Below, piece after piece: positions 19,645 to 29,746 of a stretch of 64,000 nt of DNA (within the stretch, counting starts at the first letter, position 1; every line of letters begins with the position of its first letter). Source of the DNA: Halegenticoccus tardaugens (GTDB lineage Archaea; Halobacteriota; Halobacteria; Halobacteriales; Haloferacaceae); assembly GCF_004116405.1 (NCBI RefSeq), contig NZ_SDIC01000005.1, positions 310,001-374,000 on the forward strand, written 5' to 3'. Below the pieces are notes generated by a model, which did no database searches, had not been told where the DNA came from, and saw only the letters and a program-made list of their open reading frames with translations. The translations under genes and the position numbers were made by a program.

Positions 19645-20799
19645 TTAGGTTAAATATCCTAAGTTTTTCAAACGCTCTTTCTCATTCTCACTTAGACCGT
19701 GTGCGTATCCTTCTTCTCTAGACAATTGATCTGTGAATGTGTCAATATTTTCTTTGCTTTTAGACTCCGAGTGAGTTGGCGATCCGAATAATTCAGTGTT
19801 TTTTATATAATATCTAATAAGCTTAGTTGGATTGGCTACCAAATTCTCTCTAGCCGGCGCGTCTCTAAATTGAGAAATAGCGTAAATAAATCTGTAGAAA
19901 GTCTTATTTTGAGCGAAAACATGGCCACCGTTGTAATCCCATGCTGATTCAGCTGTATAAAATTTCCTTCCTTTTCGAACGATGTTTATATGGTTGTAAC
20001 CCCAATCTCGCATCCGATCCCTAGAAAAGAGATCCACACCTGAAGTGGTAAGTGCGTTACCATAACCAATAGAAGAAAGCATGGTTTGAACGAGATCTAC
20101 GTGTTCGATAATTTCAGATTGTGGGTTAATTTGAAAGTCTTCCTCTTGCAATTGGGGGTTGATGAAGACTGTAGGGACATAAACTAGTTCTGGACAAGTT
20201 GGAGATCCATGACCCTTCGTTCCGTATTCACCAAACAGTTCTCCATGGTCACTAGTGAAGACAATGAGCGTATCCTCAAGTAATCCAGAGTCTTCAAGAT
20301 AATCTAGCCGTTTTTGAAATCGATTCACACTTTGTTTAATACCGCACTTATAATCACGACGCATCTGCTGCCAATCATTTCCTCGATCATTATAATACTC
20401 CTGTACAGTGTCAGGAGCGTTTTTCCCAAAAGGAACGTGAGGGTAAGAGTTCCGTTCAACATGTAAAAATGGTGGTTTTAAATCACTTAGATCGACTGCT
20501 TCATCCTGTTTTAGAATTCGGAATACTGTAGCTTCTGTACCTTCAGCATGATCTCGATATCCAGTGTGAAGTCCGTCCAGTTCAAAGATGGTAGGAGTAT
20601 CGGGAGCGAGGACGTCACCCCAATTGTGAACTTGGTGTTGGACGGGGTAGAGCCCAGTACCTAAAGTAGCGAACGACGGGGCGCTAAAATTGGATTGCGC
20701 CACTGTCTTAAAGGTGACACCAAGCTCAGAGATGGTGTCGGGTAGATAATCCCACCGAAGGCTATCGGCGACGTAGATGTGGACATTTTTGAAATTCAT
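19645..20799 (-). CDS. Sulfatase/alkaline-phosphatase-fold protein
   Basis: The 384-residue product begins MNFKNVHIYVADSLRWDYLPDTI (first metal Asp), has the nucleophile loop QSNFSAPSFATLGTGLYPVQHQVHN, the metal motif IVFTSDHGELFGEYGTKGHGSPTCPELVYVP and the family C terminus ERLKNLGYLT. Ser (S-A-P) occupies the nucleophile position; there is no Cys for formylglycine. The protein lacks a signal peptide. It closely resembles the protein at 13563 in layout. Its 3' end touches the left end of the TnpB element. Confidence 0.8.
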   Translation of the reverse strand: MNFKNVHIYVADSLRWDYLPDTISELGVTFKTVAQSNFSAPSFATLGTGLYPVQHQVHNWGDVLAPDTPTIFELDGLHTGYRDHAEGTEATVFRILKQDEAVDLSDLKPPFLHVERNSYPHVPFGKNAPDTVQEYYNDRGNDWQQMRRDYKCGIKQSVNRFQKRLDYLEDSGLLEDTLIVFTSDHGELFGEYGTKGHGSPTCPELVYVPTVFINPQLQEEDFQINPQSEIIEHVDLVQTMLSSIGYGNALTTSGVDLFSRDRMRDWGYNHINIVRKGRKFYTAESAWDYNGGHVFAQNKTFYRFIYAISQFRDAPARENLVANPTKLIRYYIKNTELFGSPTHSESKSKENIDTFTDQLSREEGYAHGLSENEKERLKNLGYLT

Positions 20800-21011
20800 T
20801 GACCAACTGGATCGTCCTCTTGAGAATCTATAAATCTATCTGCCAGAATTGTTGTTCCAGTCACACATGCAAATGCCGACGATTACGATAATCGAGATGC
20901 TATTCATATAAAATATTGAGTATTATATCTAAAAATTCATTCAGGAATTAAGAGTATACAAGTAATACCGATAGATTTTACAGGCTTTCCAGTGTGAGTC
21001 ACAGGTAACAT

Positions 21012-22442
21012 ATGAATATCCTCGTTTATGTAATTGATTGTCTTCGAAGTGACCATGTTTCGTGTTATGGCTATTCACGCGAAACAACACCCAATATAGA
21101 TGCAGTAGCTGCGGATGGAATTCAGTATACTCAGTGTTTTTCTCCAGCGACCTGGACGAGACCAGTTAGCGTTTCCTTACTTACAGGATCTTATCCACCA
21201 ACACATGGAGTTCGACATCGGAATAATATTTTCCCATCAGATCTCAAGCGCCTCCCCCAGTACCTTTCTGAAGCAGGTTTCAAGACGGTTGGAGCATCGA
21301 CTATGGGAAACGTTTCTAGTACGCTTGGATACGACGTAGGGTTTGATACATATTACGACATCTATAAAGAAGAAGAAATTATTCAAAAACGACAACGGGC
21401 GTCAACTGACCGAGAGAAGCTCTTACATGAGGACCGTGAAGAAATTGCTCTACCCCGTGGTGAGGACATTAACAAGTACCTTGAGCCAGAGTTTGAGTGC
21501 GCAAATGACGATTTATTCGCCTTTGCATGGAGCATCGATCCGCATATGCCTTTAGACCCACCAAATGCTTACAAGGACTTCCTCGATACAAATTATGAGG
21601 GCCCTATCGACGGGAGTTTTGAGACTCTCCCAGATGAATTCACTACATCAGATCTTAATCGACTGCAGGACCTATACGATTGTGAAATACAATACACAGA
21701 TTCACAATTTGGAAAGTTAGTAAATAAACTAAAGCAGATAGGGGAATACGAGGAAAGTTTGATAATAGTTATGGGCGATCATGGAGAAGCATTTTACGAG
21801 CACGATCATATTTTCCATGGGTCTGTCCCGCATGATGAAGTACTCCACGTACCCTTAGTAATAAAGCCACCAAAAGGTACTATCCAAGAACCTCAAAGGA
21901 TATCTAATATTGTTTCCCTTATTGATGTTCTACCCACAATACTTGAGATTATGAACATAGACGTTCAGGAGGAACACATCCAAGGTAAAGCCATACCTCC
22001 TTTTAATCCGAACTATGATAATGAGAGGAGTGTGTATTCAGAAACACATATCCGCGATTTCAAACCCGCGTATTATTCTGTGAGGAATACTGACTGGAAA
22101 TATATAGAAACAAAACGTTCTTCACTTATTCAAACATTAAAGTTAATGTATAATCGAAGGGGAGAATTATCAAATAGAAAGTATGTGTTGAAAACTATTA
22201 AGGATGCCGTGATCGACGAAGTTTTTAATAAGGAAAAGAAATTATTGTACAATATTAAGAAAGATCCGGGAGAATTATATAATGTGGCAAAAGAACGTCC
22301 AGATATTACAGATGAATTAGAAACACAGCTAGTTGACTGGCTTGACGAGTGCGCCAGACTAAATAATCAGATTCGTACGGTAAATGAAGAAATAGATTCA
22401 GAGACAATGGAACAACTTCAACAATTAGGATACACTGATTGA
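21012..22442 (+). CDS. Sulfatase/alkaline-phosphatase-fold protein (Thr nucleophile)
   Basis: The 476-residue product begins MNILVYVIDCLRSDHVSCYGYSRETTPNIDAVAADG, a textbook sulfatase-family N terminus. The nucleophile loop is SPATWTRPVSVSLLTGSYPPTHGVRH, with Thr where sulfatases carry Cys or Ser. Later motifs are IVMGDHGEAFYEHDHIFHGSVPHDEVLHVPLVI and DWKYIE. Thr at this position is known in phospho-transferases and hydrolases of the superfamily (for example LtaS-like enzymes) and cannot become formylglycine, so sulfatase activity is doubtful. It is cytoplasmic, AT-rich and located upstream of the flippase gene in the same direction. Confidence 0.85.
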   Translation: MNILVYVIDCLRSDHVSCYGYSRETTPNIDAVAADGIQYTQCFSPATWTRPVSVSLLTGSYPPTHGVRHRNNIFPSDLKRLPQYLSEAGFKTVGASTMGNVSSTLGYDVGFDTYYDIYKEEEIIQKRQRASTDREKLLHEDREEIALPRGEDINKYLEPEFECANDDLFAFAWSIDPHMPLDPPNAYKDFLDTNYEGPIDGSFETLPDEFTTSDLNRLQDLYDCEIQYTDSQFGKLVNKLKQIGEYEESLIIVMGDHGEAFYEHDHIFHGSVPHDEVLHVPLVIKPPKGTIQEPQRISNIVSLIDVLPTILEIMNIDVQEEHIQGKAIPPFNPNYDNERSVYSETHIRDFKPAYYSVRNTDWKYIETKRSSLIQTLKLMYNRRGELSNRKYVLKTIKDAVIDEVFNKEKKLLYNIKKDPGELYNVAKERPDITDELETQLVDWLDECARLNNQIRTVNEEIDSETMEQLQQLGYTD

Positions 22443-22630
22443 AATTGTATACTAATGGTGAGTGAAGAGCCATTAATTTGGGTTTGGTAACAAATGTCTG
22501 GGAATATTGAATAACAAGGAGAACCTATTGATGTGTATACTGGGGCATTTCAGCAATGGTGGAAAGATGGTTGAATTCCTAACACGTACAGTGAGTCCAA
22601 GTTTTAGTTTACATTTGAAGGAGGGTAATA

Positions 22631-24166
22631 ATGGCGAGTGACCAAGACAACATCTTCAAAGCAATCCTAACATCAAGTGGTATACTAGTTTTTGGACTAG
22701 CGTTTCAGATGGGGTTGGGATTTCTTGGCCGATTAGTAATTGCTCGATTTCTGGGAAAAGTTAACTATGGGAGTGTGTCCCTTGGATACACGCTACTGGT
22801 AACAGCATCGATTTTCGTTGTCGTTGGGGTTGACAAAGGGGTAGGGAGATATCTCCCCCGGTATGATGATCAAGGGCGAAGACGCGGTGTGTTACTTTCA
22901 GCAATCCAAGTTGTGGTTCCGATGGCAGCGGTGATAGGAGTGTTAAATTTTATTTTAGCTGACTTCATCGCTTCTTTCGTCTTTAACGAACCTGAAATTG
23001 CACCAGTATTCCGTATTTTTGGAATAGCTATTCCATTTGCCGCTTTTGTTCGCCTTACCATCGGGAGTATCCAGGGAATGAAAGAAGCACTTCCTAGAGT
23101 ATATATTGAAAATATAGCACTCCCATTAACACGCTTTTCTTTGATTGCGCTAGCTATCGTTCTAGGATTCGAAAGTGTAGGGGTTGCGTGGGCATATACA
23201 GGTGCTTATATCGTAGCCGCTACATTTTCACTCATATACCTCTGGAAAAAAACACCCCTTTTAGATAAGAGTGCACCCGTATTCATGCGGAAAGAACTTC
23301 TCCTTTTTTCTGCACCTCTCATGATATCAGCCACAATGAATATAATATTATCAAATTTAGATATTTTTATGCTGGGTATTCTCTCATCGCCTGGTGACGT
23401 GGGTGTTTACAACGTCGCATATCCACTAGCGGAAATGTTAACAGTTCTTCTAACGGCGTTTAACTTTGTGTTCATGCCCATAATGTCTGAACTTCATTCA
23501 AGTAATAAATATGGAGAGCTTGAGCGAACGTATCAAGTAGTTTCAAAATGGATTTTTGTATTCACACTTCCATTGTTTATTGTTCTCGCATTCTATCCTA
23601 AGATCGTTATTAGTTATACATTCGGCTCAGAATACACAGGTGGGGCACTCGCTCTGACAGTGCTAACGATTGGCTTTTTCACTCATACGATAGTCGGACC
23701 AACCGGTAACACCCTGATGGCTGTTGGAGAATCCCGTTTAATTATGTATGATAATATTTCAGTTGCCGTAGTGAACGCAATATTGAATCTGATTCTTATA
23801 CCTAGGTACTCATTCTTAGGAGCAGCAGTCGCAACGACCATTGGGTACTTACTCATGAATGGTCTATATCTCCATCAACTACAACAGAAAATTGGAATCC
23901 ACCCTATTCGACCAGAGTTAATACGACCGGCTATCGCTTCTTTAGGTAGTTGGACCGCTCTATATTTGATTGGAAAAGCTCTTCCACTAGCAGATTATTT
24001 AGCTTTCATAACCTCAGTGCTGCTATTCATTCCTATATACGGCACTATAATTATTAGATATGGAGGAATTGAAAGGGAAGAAATGATGATGATGCAATCA
24101 GTCGAAGATAGACTCGGGATTGATTTGAATCCTGTTAAAGACGTAGCGAGGCGATTTACAGAGTAA
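22631..24166 (+). CDS. Oligosaccharide flippase (MATE/MVF superfamily)
   Basis: The 511-residue protein has about fourteen transmembrane helices. It begins with an amphipathic segment then GILVFGLAFQMGLGFLGRLVIARFLGKVNYGSVSLGYTLL, and ends with a cytoplasmic tail VEDRLGIDLNPVKDVARRFTE. The pattern matches the polysaccharide-biosynthesis/Wzx-type (AglR-like) flippases that move lipid-linked glycans across the membrane. It probably exports the glycan assembled by this locus. A GGAGG sequence precedes the start (AAGGAGGGTAATAATG), which suggests a leadered message. Confidence 0.9.
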   Translation: MASDQDNIFKAILTSSGILVFGLAFQMGLGFLGRLVIARFLGKVNYGSVSLGYTLLVTASIFVVVGVDKGVGRYLPRYDDQGRRRGVLLSAIQVVVPMAAVIGVLNFILADFIASFVFNEPEIAPVFRIFGIAIPFAAFVRLTIGSIQGMKEALPRVYIENIALPLTRFSLIALAIVLGFESVGVAWAYTGAYIVAATFSLIYLWKKTPLLDKSAPVFMRKELLLFSAPLMISATMNIILSNLDIFMLGILSSPGDVGVYNVAYPLAEMLTVLLTAFNFVFMPIMSELHSSNKYGELERTYQVVSKWIFVFTLPLFIVLAFYPKIVISYTFGSEYTGGALALTVLTIGFFTHTIVGPTGNTLMAVGESRLIMYDNISVAVVNAILNLILIPRYSFLGAAVATTIGYLLMNGLYLHQLQQKIGIHPIRPELIRPAIASLGSWTALYLIGKALPLADYLAFITSVLLFIPIYGTIIIRYGGIEREEMMMMQSVEDRLGIDLNPVKDVARRFTE

Positions 24167-24169
24167 GAT

Positions 24170-24500
24170 TTATCGCCCAACCGCCCGATTCTTTGGGTGT
24201 GATGGGCCGCGTGGCCCGATTGGACGTACGTACGGGAGTTGCACAAACTTCCGACGAACGAACGCCGGAAGTTCGATTCGACGCGCTCTGGAGCGCCCAT
24301 CGAACCAGATAGGTAGGGGATGGGCCGAATCATCCCAGCGAGGGAGAACGCCTGTGGAGTCTGGAACCACTCTGCCGCCTTTCGCGATGGACGTTCTGAC
24401 GCCGAAGCAGGAAGCCTCGGGACTTTACCCCGAGGAGGATCACTTCCAGACGTATGGTTCGAGAGTTTGTGCAGGAAGTCTCGGCACGTTAGTTTCAGAT
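24170..24500 (+). mobile_element. 3' end/right-end remnant of a tnpB element
   Basis: The stretch CCCAGCGAGGGAGAACGCC, GGAGTCTGGAACC and then GCAGGAAGCCTCGGGACtttaCCCCGAGGAGGATCA is the right end of an IS200/IS605-type element in forward orientation. The upstream motif (cagcgaggg...gcctg.g.agtctggaacc) recurs at 58495-58535 and in part near 33320-33375, so it is a conserved non-coding 3' region, the usual place of the TnpB guide RNA. No tnpB coding remains in this orientation. Confidence 0.6.
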
Positions 24501-24574
24501 AACATCTTTCCCGCCGTTTACGCTGGGATTTCCCATGCCGCGGTAGGATATTAGGATTCGCGGTCCACGACCTT

Positions 24575-25350
24575 TCTTGCAGGGAGAAACATCCCGTGCT
24601 TCGGTCAATCAGATGAACCGCTGGCTGTGACACCCAGTCGGTACTCCTATCTCCCTCGGGACTCAGAGGTATTTTTCGTTGGATATCCTCGGATTCGTTA
24701 ACATCGCCGGTGGCAACCATTTCACAGTCATCCAGACGTACAATCCAAGATCAACGCACTGGTTACCGTTCATCATCCGGTATGACGAACGCGTCTTTAA
24801 GTTATCGCTCAGACTTCCGAATGGCCTCAGTCCCACGTCTTCGCCCTTGTATTCAAACATTAACGTAAAGCGGACGAACGCCCATCCGTGAATGTCGAGA
24901 TTGCCGTACTTTCTCCAATTACGAACAGTATCGTTCTCATCATCGCAGATATCGCCGAGGTTCCCGACCACGATGGTACCACCATCACGGTACTTGCATT
25001 TCGGGATGTTTGTTTCAAGAGTATATGCAGGAAGTGCCCCCCGAACTCGGTTTATTTGCGGGCAAGCCAACGTGCTTCTCCAGAGGATGAATCGCGAAGT
25101 AGTGGATGTCTTCTTTGAGTACGCCGTCGGGATGCAGTATACTTCATTCCCATAGGAGACGGGAGCGAAGTTGCAGATGCCGAGTCCGACGCCGGCGGTT
25201 TGGTTGTCTAATGGGTTCGTATCGATTCCAGCCCGCAGACGATATGCAAGCACCACTCGCCGTGTTCGTAGACGGCACGAACCAGTTGGACGTTCTGGAT
25301 CTCGTCGATATCGACCAGATTGTGGAACTAACCGTCCACGTACTATAATT
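24575..25350 (-). pseudogene. tnpB: tnpB of a second subfamily, frameshifted
   Basis: Reverse-strand pieces read FHNLVDIDEIQNVQLVRAVYEHGEWCLHIVCGLES, then in another frame NQTAGVGLGICNFAPVSYGNEVY (RuvC-I region, Asp changed to Gly), CKYRDGGTIVVGNLGDICDDENDTVRNWRKYGNLDIHGWAFVRFT and DVNESEDIQRKIPLSPEGDRSTDWVSQPAVHLIDRSTGCFSLQERSW. This is the TnpB branch with QPAVHLFDR-type tails, different from the copies at 18524 and 52428. The zinc finger is damaged and several frames are needed, so it is inactive. Confidence 0.75.
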
Positions 25351-25481
25351 TGATCTCAGTTGGCTGGTTGTGACGATACCTGCAGTTGTGATTCACACAC
25401 GTTTTTTGATAAATTCGTTAAGTTTCCCGTGGGCATATGACATTGATGGCCTAAAAGGATACAACCAATATTATCTCGAAT

Positions 25482-26795
25482 TTATGCGTAGCCGAGATCT
25501 TCCAATCGGTTTTTAACTTCGTCAGGCACTTCGTTTTGCTGATCAACTTCTCTTAAGTTCAAGTTCTTTACTAAGGATTTCAGACGTTTCTCGCCATTGA
25601 CGATATAATTTTCGCGGGTTTCAATAAATCCCGAATTGGATTCAAATCCATAGTATTTTTCATTCGAAACGATTCCACGAAGTGGATTATTATACTTCTC
25701 TAATTGTTCCTCATGGCCGTTTTTTGTCAATTTTCTTTCGCTCCAAGAAGTAAGTCCCATATACTCAGTTAGTCGATCATGATCCCCTACTTCTGATAAA
25801 ATTGGTTGCCCACGGCCATCACCTTCGATTTCTGCAATATCCAGGATTGTTGAATGAACATCGAGTAAGTTGACGGTTTTATGGCAACTTCCGGAAAGAC
25901 CACTTCCAGAAATACACAGAGGAATGTGTGTTAATTCTGGATAGACGCCATGCTCGTGACCCCAAGCATTATGCTCACCCAACATCTCACCATGGTCTGA
26001 AAGAGTAATAATATAATCGAAATCCGTCCGGAGTTCATTAAAGACTGTTTTATATATATCAGAGAGATATCGTGCACAGTCATCATAAGCTAGTTGTATT
26101 TGTTGTTTATCTCCACCACCAAAGCTTAAATCACCAATAGATTCAGTGAGGCCTGGTTCCTCAACGGTCATGTATTCTTCTGGGGCCCTGTACGGTTCGT
26201 GAGCCTCCATCAAATTCATAAAGAGGAATTCATGGTCACTAAATTCCATCTCGGAAATCGCGTCCAAGGCTTCGACTGCACCGCCGTATTCTGTAATTTC
26301 GTTATCGCCCAGTGCATATTTTCCACCAAGAATCAAGGAAGGAATAATGGAAGCATCGCTTCGGACGCATTCATAAGCGGCAGCAAGATATTTTTTAATC
26401 CCATATGTGTTAGTCTCCCTACTGAATTTAGGGAAATCAAATATGCCATCATCCTTAAATTTCTCAAATTCATCAGGAGTGTTAAAGTCATTAAACCCTC
26501 GATCAAAGTTGAAATGACTCGTGATATTTGTATTAGCACTGAAGGCACGAGTGGTATATCCTGCTTTTTGCAATTGTTCAGCAAGAGTAGGCTCGTCACA
26601 ATCACAATAGATATGCTTCGCATGGATACCAACTTCACTCGGATAGAGACCTGTGAACAAGGATGCATGAGCGGGGACAGTCCAATTTGCTGTTGAGTAT
26701 GCCCACTCAAATCGTCTTCCTGGCAACCAATCAAAATGTTTATCAAACGTATCCTTTCGCAACGTGTCTAAAACAACAAGTGCAATGTTAGTCAT
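25482..26795 (-). CDS. Sulfatase/alkaline-phosphatase-fold protein (Thr nucleophile)
   Basis: The 437-residue protein begins MTNIALVVLDTLRKDTFDKHF, has the nucleophile loop YSTANWTVPAHASLFTGLYPSEVGIHAKH with Thr (T-V-P), then DYIITLSDHGEMLGEHNAWGHEHGVYPELTHIPLCI and ends EVKNRLEDLGYA. All metal-binding motifs are present, but the nucleophile is not Cys or Ser. There is no signal peptide. It is the fifth member of this family within 15 kb, close to the end of the glycan locus. Confidence 0.85.
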   Translation of the reverse strand: MTNIALVVLDTLRKDTFDKHFDWLPGRRFEWAYSTANWTVPAHASLFTGLYPSEVGIHAKHIYCDCDEPTLAEQLQKAGYTTRAFSANTNITSHFNFDRGFNDFNTPDEFEKFKDDGIFDFPKFSRETNTYGIKKYLAAAYECVRSDASIIPSLILGGKYALGDNEITEYGGAVEALDAISEMEFSDHEFLFMNLMEAHEPYRAPEEYMTVEEPGLTESIGDLSFGGGDKQQIQLAYDDCARYLSDIYKTVFNELRTDFDYIITLSDHGEMLGEHNAWGHEHGVYPELTHIPLCISGSGLSGSCHKTVNLLDVHSTILDIAEIEGDGRGQPILSEVGDHDRLTEYMGLTSWSERKLTKNGHEEQLEKYNNPLRGIVSNEKYYGFESNSGFIETRENYIVNGEKRLKSLVKNLNLREVDQQNEVPDEVKNRLEDLGYA

Positions 26796-26918
26796 GGGTT
26801 GTGATGTTATTAATTTGATAATTATGCATGGTTATTTTGGAACCGATAATGCGTTTCGGTACTATAGCCCTGCTTCTCAGAGGTAATAATATGTTCGGCT
26901 CTCCAGTCGGAAACACCT

Positions 26919-27140
26919 ACGTGTGAACTACCCCCACCTACCGCGTACGGGATTGCTTACCCCCTCGCTTCTTGAGGTTAGGGCTTCCTCGTTCAACGAC
27001 GCGTCTTGTAGATTCGCAAGGGATCCACAGCGATCGCAGTCTCCGAAGCCGCGGATTCGTCCTGCCACATGTCCATCTTTCCGCACTGCGCAGTGCGTGG
27101 TAGGCCTTGAGGGTTTCAATTTCTACAACTACCACGCACA
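26919..27140 (-). mobile_element. Right-end remnant of an IS1341-type element
   Basis: On the reverse strand the sequence ends with GCCCTAACCTCAAGAAGCGAGG, a variable arm, then CGGTAGGTGGGGGTAGTTCAC. This is the same right-end architecture as at 18511, 52411 and 58600. The adjoining 100 bp contain no tnpB motif that could be recognised. The left end is absent. Confidence 0.6.
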
Positions 27141-27243
27141 TGCACCGCTTCGGTGGGATAGATGGCGAAAAAAATCAGCTGTGAGACATCACCAAAAATA
27201 TTTGTCCATTAGATACCAATAAAGATAACTGTATTTAGTTTGG

Positions 27244-28089
27244 TTATTGTCCTGTAGAAACCCCTATGCTATGCTGTCCGAGAAGATGTTTGACGATCTT
27301 CTTACTCCATTGAATGCGTGCGGTGAGACCCGTCTCGTACTGGGTCACCTCAACGAGGTAACCGGGGCGGTCGAGGTCAGCGGCGACCTTGTGGATCAGG
27401 AGCGGTCGCTTCCCTGTCAGAGTGTTGCCGATGACGAATTCGTGGTCGGCGGATCGCTCGGTCAGATCGTGGTTCTCGTTCATGTAATCGACCGTCCGAC
27501 CGGCATTCGCCCGCGCGCCGTTCGCGCTGGTGGGATAGATCGCCTGACCGCTGGCCTCGGGCGCGTCGTCGGCTTCATAGATGCCGTAGGAACTGTGCAG
27601 GTCGAAGGTGATGTCGACGTCGTAGTCGAGAATGACGTCCCAGATCGCCCGGGCGAGCGCGGTCGTCGGCTGCTCGCCTGCGGGGAACTGTCTGTTAAGG
27701 TCACCGTTGTTGCCGTATCGAGTTTCGGCTTCGACCGCGGGAGCGTTCGCCTCCGGAAGCGTGATGAGCTGACCGCAGTCGGGGTGCCAGTTGGTGATCT
27801 GATCGGCGGCCTCGTAGCCCGCCTCCTCGTTGCCGTGGACGCCGCCGACGACGAGTGCCGTGGGCCCAGACTCGGTGTAGGTCGTGACGTGAACCTCCGT
27901 CTCCTCCGCCGTATCGTCCCGGATGGTGAACGTATCGCGCGTAATGCTGTTCGCCGAGGCCGTACCCGCGCCCGCGAAGCCGATCGTGGACGCGGCGAGA
28001 ACACCACCGGAATGCCTCAGGAACGTCCGGCGGGTTGAGTTCGTAGTCGATTCGACTGCCGCATGTTCGTCCGCACCTTGTTTCGTCAT
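27244..28089 (-). CDS. Tat-exported zinc deacylase-like protein (AstE/aspartoacylase family)
   Basis: The 281-residue protein carries a twin-arginine signal (STRRTFLRHSGGVLAASTIGFAGAGTASA) at about 17-48 and no lipobox Cys. The mature part has VVGGVHGNEEAGYEAAD (zinc ligands His and Glu), RYGNNGDLNRQFP and FDLHSSYGIYEA with the third ligand His. This matches the succinylglutamate desuccinylase/aspartoacylase-like M14-type family. It would act outside the membrane on an acylated or amidated substrate. A paralogue lies at 34370. It is encoded divergently from the aldolase cluster. Confidence 0.82.
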   Translation of the reverse strand: MTKQGADEHAAVESTTNSTRRTFLRHSGGVLAASTIGFAGAGTASANSITRDTFTIRDDTAEETEVHVTTYTESGPTALVVGGVHGNEEAGYEAADQITNWHPDCGQLITLPEANAPAVEAETRYGNNGDLNRQFPAGEQPTTALARAIWDVILDYDVDITFDLHSSYGIYEADDAPEASGQAIYPTSANGARANAGRTVDYMNENHDLTERSADHEFVIGNTLTGKRPLLIHKVAADLDRPGYLVEVTQYETGLTARIQWSKKIVKHLLGQHSIGVSTGQ

Positions 28090-28771
28090 TTCAGTTGGTC
28101 TCGCGTTTCGGTCGAGGACTATTCTTCCAAATTGGATGTACTAACTGTATGTTTTGCTACTTCGAGTTTCAAGTGGGGTATAACGTTGATAGTTATTTAC
28201 AGTGTACCACAAATTACTATCCATCTACGCTGATAACGACCGGGCAATCGCGGACACGTTACCACGAACGGCGTCGTTCGGCGAATCCTCCGACTGAACG
28301 GCCACATTGGGCCGAGTCGTCCACGTTATCCGCGGTGAAGCGGGCAGTCGTCGGACACGGATCGTCCCGAGATCGACGGTGTCGGCGGTAGGTAGATGTT
28401 ACTGTATCGACATTCCGAGGGCGAGGTCGAGCTGCGCCGATTTTGTCGGTTCTCAGTTCCGAACTTGGACAGAATTTGTCGAATATACCTGTCGGGAGAA
28501 AACGCACTTATTCGGAACGACGGTTGGTTCGCGCGAAAAGACAGACCCGCGCCCGAACCGTCGAACCAAGGTCGTGAGGGAACTGAGGTGACGCGAACGC
28601 TCGCGACATCGATCCAAGTATTTCCAATGGACGCGTGTAAGTGTCGTCTTCGAAGTAAGAGATCGACAGCTCACGAGAGGACGTCAGGGCGGGTCGTGCA
28701 CCGACCCCCCCGCTCCGGACCGCGCGGTGACGGGTAGACCTATAACGGCTCTCCTCGAACCGTGCGGCACG
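28090..28771. other. Long intergenic region, nothing recognised
   Basis: About 680 bp between the deacylase-like gene and the aldolase gene. No ORF with protein-like composition, tRNA, or transposon end was found. A TATA-like CCTATAAC at about 28738-28745 probably belongs to the aldolase gene's promoter. Confidence 0.45.
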
Positions 28772-29680
28772 ATGTCCAAACGCATTGGACGGTTCGGACG
28801 GACGCTCTGTCCGCTGGTGACGCCGTTCGGCGACGGATCCGTGTCGCGCGACGCGCTCGAATCGCTCGTTCACCACGTCCTTGACGGGGGGATCGACGGG
28901 CTCGTCCCGTGCGGAACCACCGGCGAGTTCGCCAGCCTTACCGACGACGAGTACCGGATGGTCGTTTCGACGACCGTCGACGCCGCGGGGGACACGCCGG
29001 TGATGGCGGGGGCCGCCTCAACGAGCGTCGACGGAACGCTTGATCGGATCGCCACCGCCGCGGACGTCGGCGCTGACGCGGCGCTCGTCACGACACCGTA
29101 CTTCCACACTGCGAACGACCCGGCCGGCAACGCCCGGTTTCTCTCGGCGATCGCCGAGGAGGCCGCGCTGCCGCTGTACTTATATAATATTCCATTATGT
29201 ACGGGACAGGCGATTCAGCCGGCGATCATCGAAGAAGTCGCAGCAATGGAGAGCATCCACGGGATGAAAGATTCGAGCGGGGATTTCACCTACTTCGTCG
29301 AGGTACTCCGCCGGACTCCGGACGACTTCGAGCTGTATCAGGGCTTCGACAGCCAGTTCCTTGCGGGGCTGACACACGGGTGCACCGGCGGCATTAACGC
29401 GCTGGCGAACGTCGTCCCCGAGGCGTTCGTCGCGGCCGTCGACGCGTGGGAGCGCGGTGATTTCGATACGGCACTGGAGATCCAGACAACACGGATTGTC
29501 CCGCTGTTCGAGGCGTGTGTGGACCACGGATTCGCCCCAGCGACGAAGGCGGCACTCGTCTCCCGCGGCGTCCTCTCGGATCCGGCCGTCCGCCCGCCGC
29601 TCGTCGAACTCGACGACGCAGGCGACGGATTCGAGGAGATCGAGGGACTCGCGGCGTCGGCCGCGAGCGCGTCGGACTGA
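28772..29680 (+). CDS. DapA-family lyase (DHDPS/KDG aldolase-like)
   Basis: From the ATG at 28772 the product is 302 residues; the upstream frame adds 15 unlikely residues. It has LCPLVTPFGDG, VPCGTTGEFASLTDDEY (phosphate/carboxylate loop), the catalytic Tyr in LPLYLYNIPLCTGQ and the Schiff-base Lys in IHGMKDSSGDF. These define class I aldolases of the DHDPS/N-acetylneuraminate lyase/KDG aldolase group. Since a GntP-type permease, an SDR and a 2-hydroxyacid dehydrogenase follow, a role on a sugar acid is more likely than lysine synthesis. Substrate is inferred. Confidence 0.88.
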   Translation: MSKRIGRFGRTLCPLVTPFGDGSVSRDALESLVHHVLDGGIDGLVPCGTTGEFASLTDDEYRMVVSTTVDAAGDTPVMAGAASTSVDGTLDRIATAADVGADAALVTTPYFHTANDPAGNARFLSAIAEEAALPLYLYNIPLCTGQAIQPAIIEEVAAMESIHGMKDSSGDFTYFVEVLRRTPDDFELYQGFDSQFLAGLTHGCTGGINALANVVPEAFVAAVDAWERGDFDTALEIQTTRIVPLFEACVDHGFAPATKAALVSRGVLSDPAVRPPLVELDDAGDGFEEIEGLAASAASASD

Positions 29681-29746
29681 GTCGACGGGTCGGTGCTCGT
29701 CGCTGCGTGGATTTCGGCGTCGTTCAGTGCGAAAGCGGCCGACGCG

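Larger units (their letters stand above)
18511..19648 (-). mobile_element. IS1341-type element with 5'-truncated tnpB (copy A)
   Basis: The reverse-strand right end at 18511-18600 has an imperfect hairpin with arms GCCCTGCCCTC and GAGTAGGGTAGTTCAC around an extra GGC/GCC arm. The left end at about 19560-19648 has CCCCTTCCTCAACGAGCGCC and its complement. Left-end sequence (CTGCTACCGG, ACTGTGCG) is shared with the intact element at 52411-53931. The tnpB between them lacks its first third. Confidence 0.8.

Noticed and set aside
28090..28771. tRNA or other RNA gene in the long gap
   Set aside because: No cloverleaf arms or T-loop-like GGTTCGAATC pattern were found there, nor elsewhere in the window by eye.
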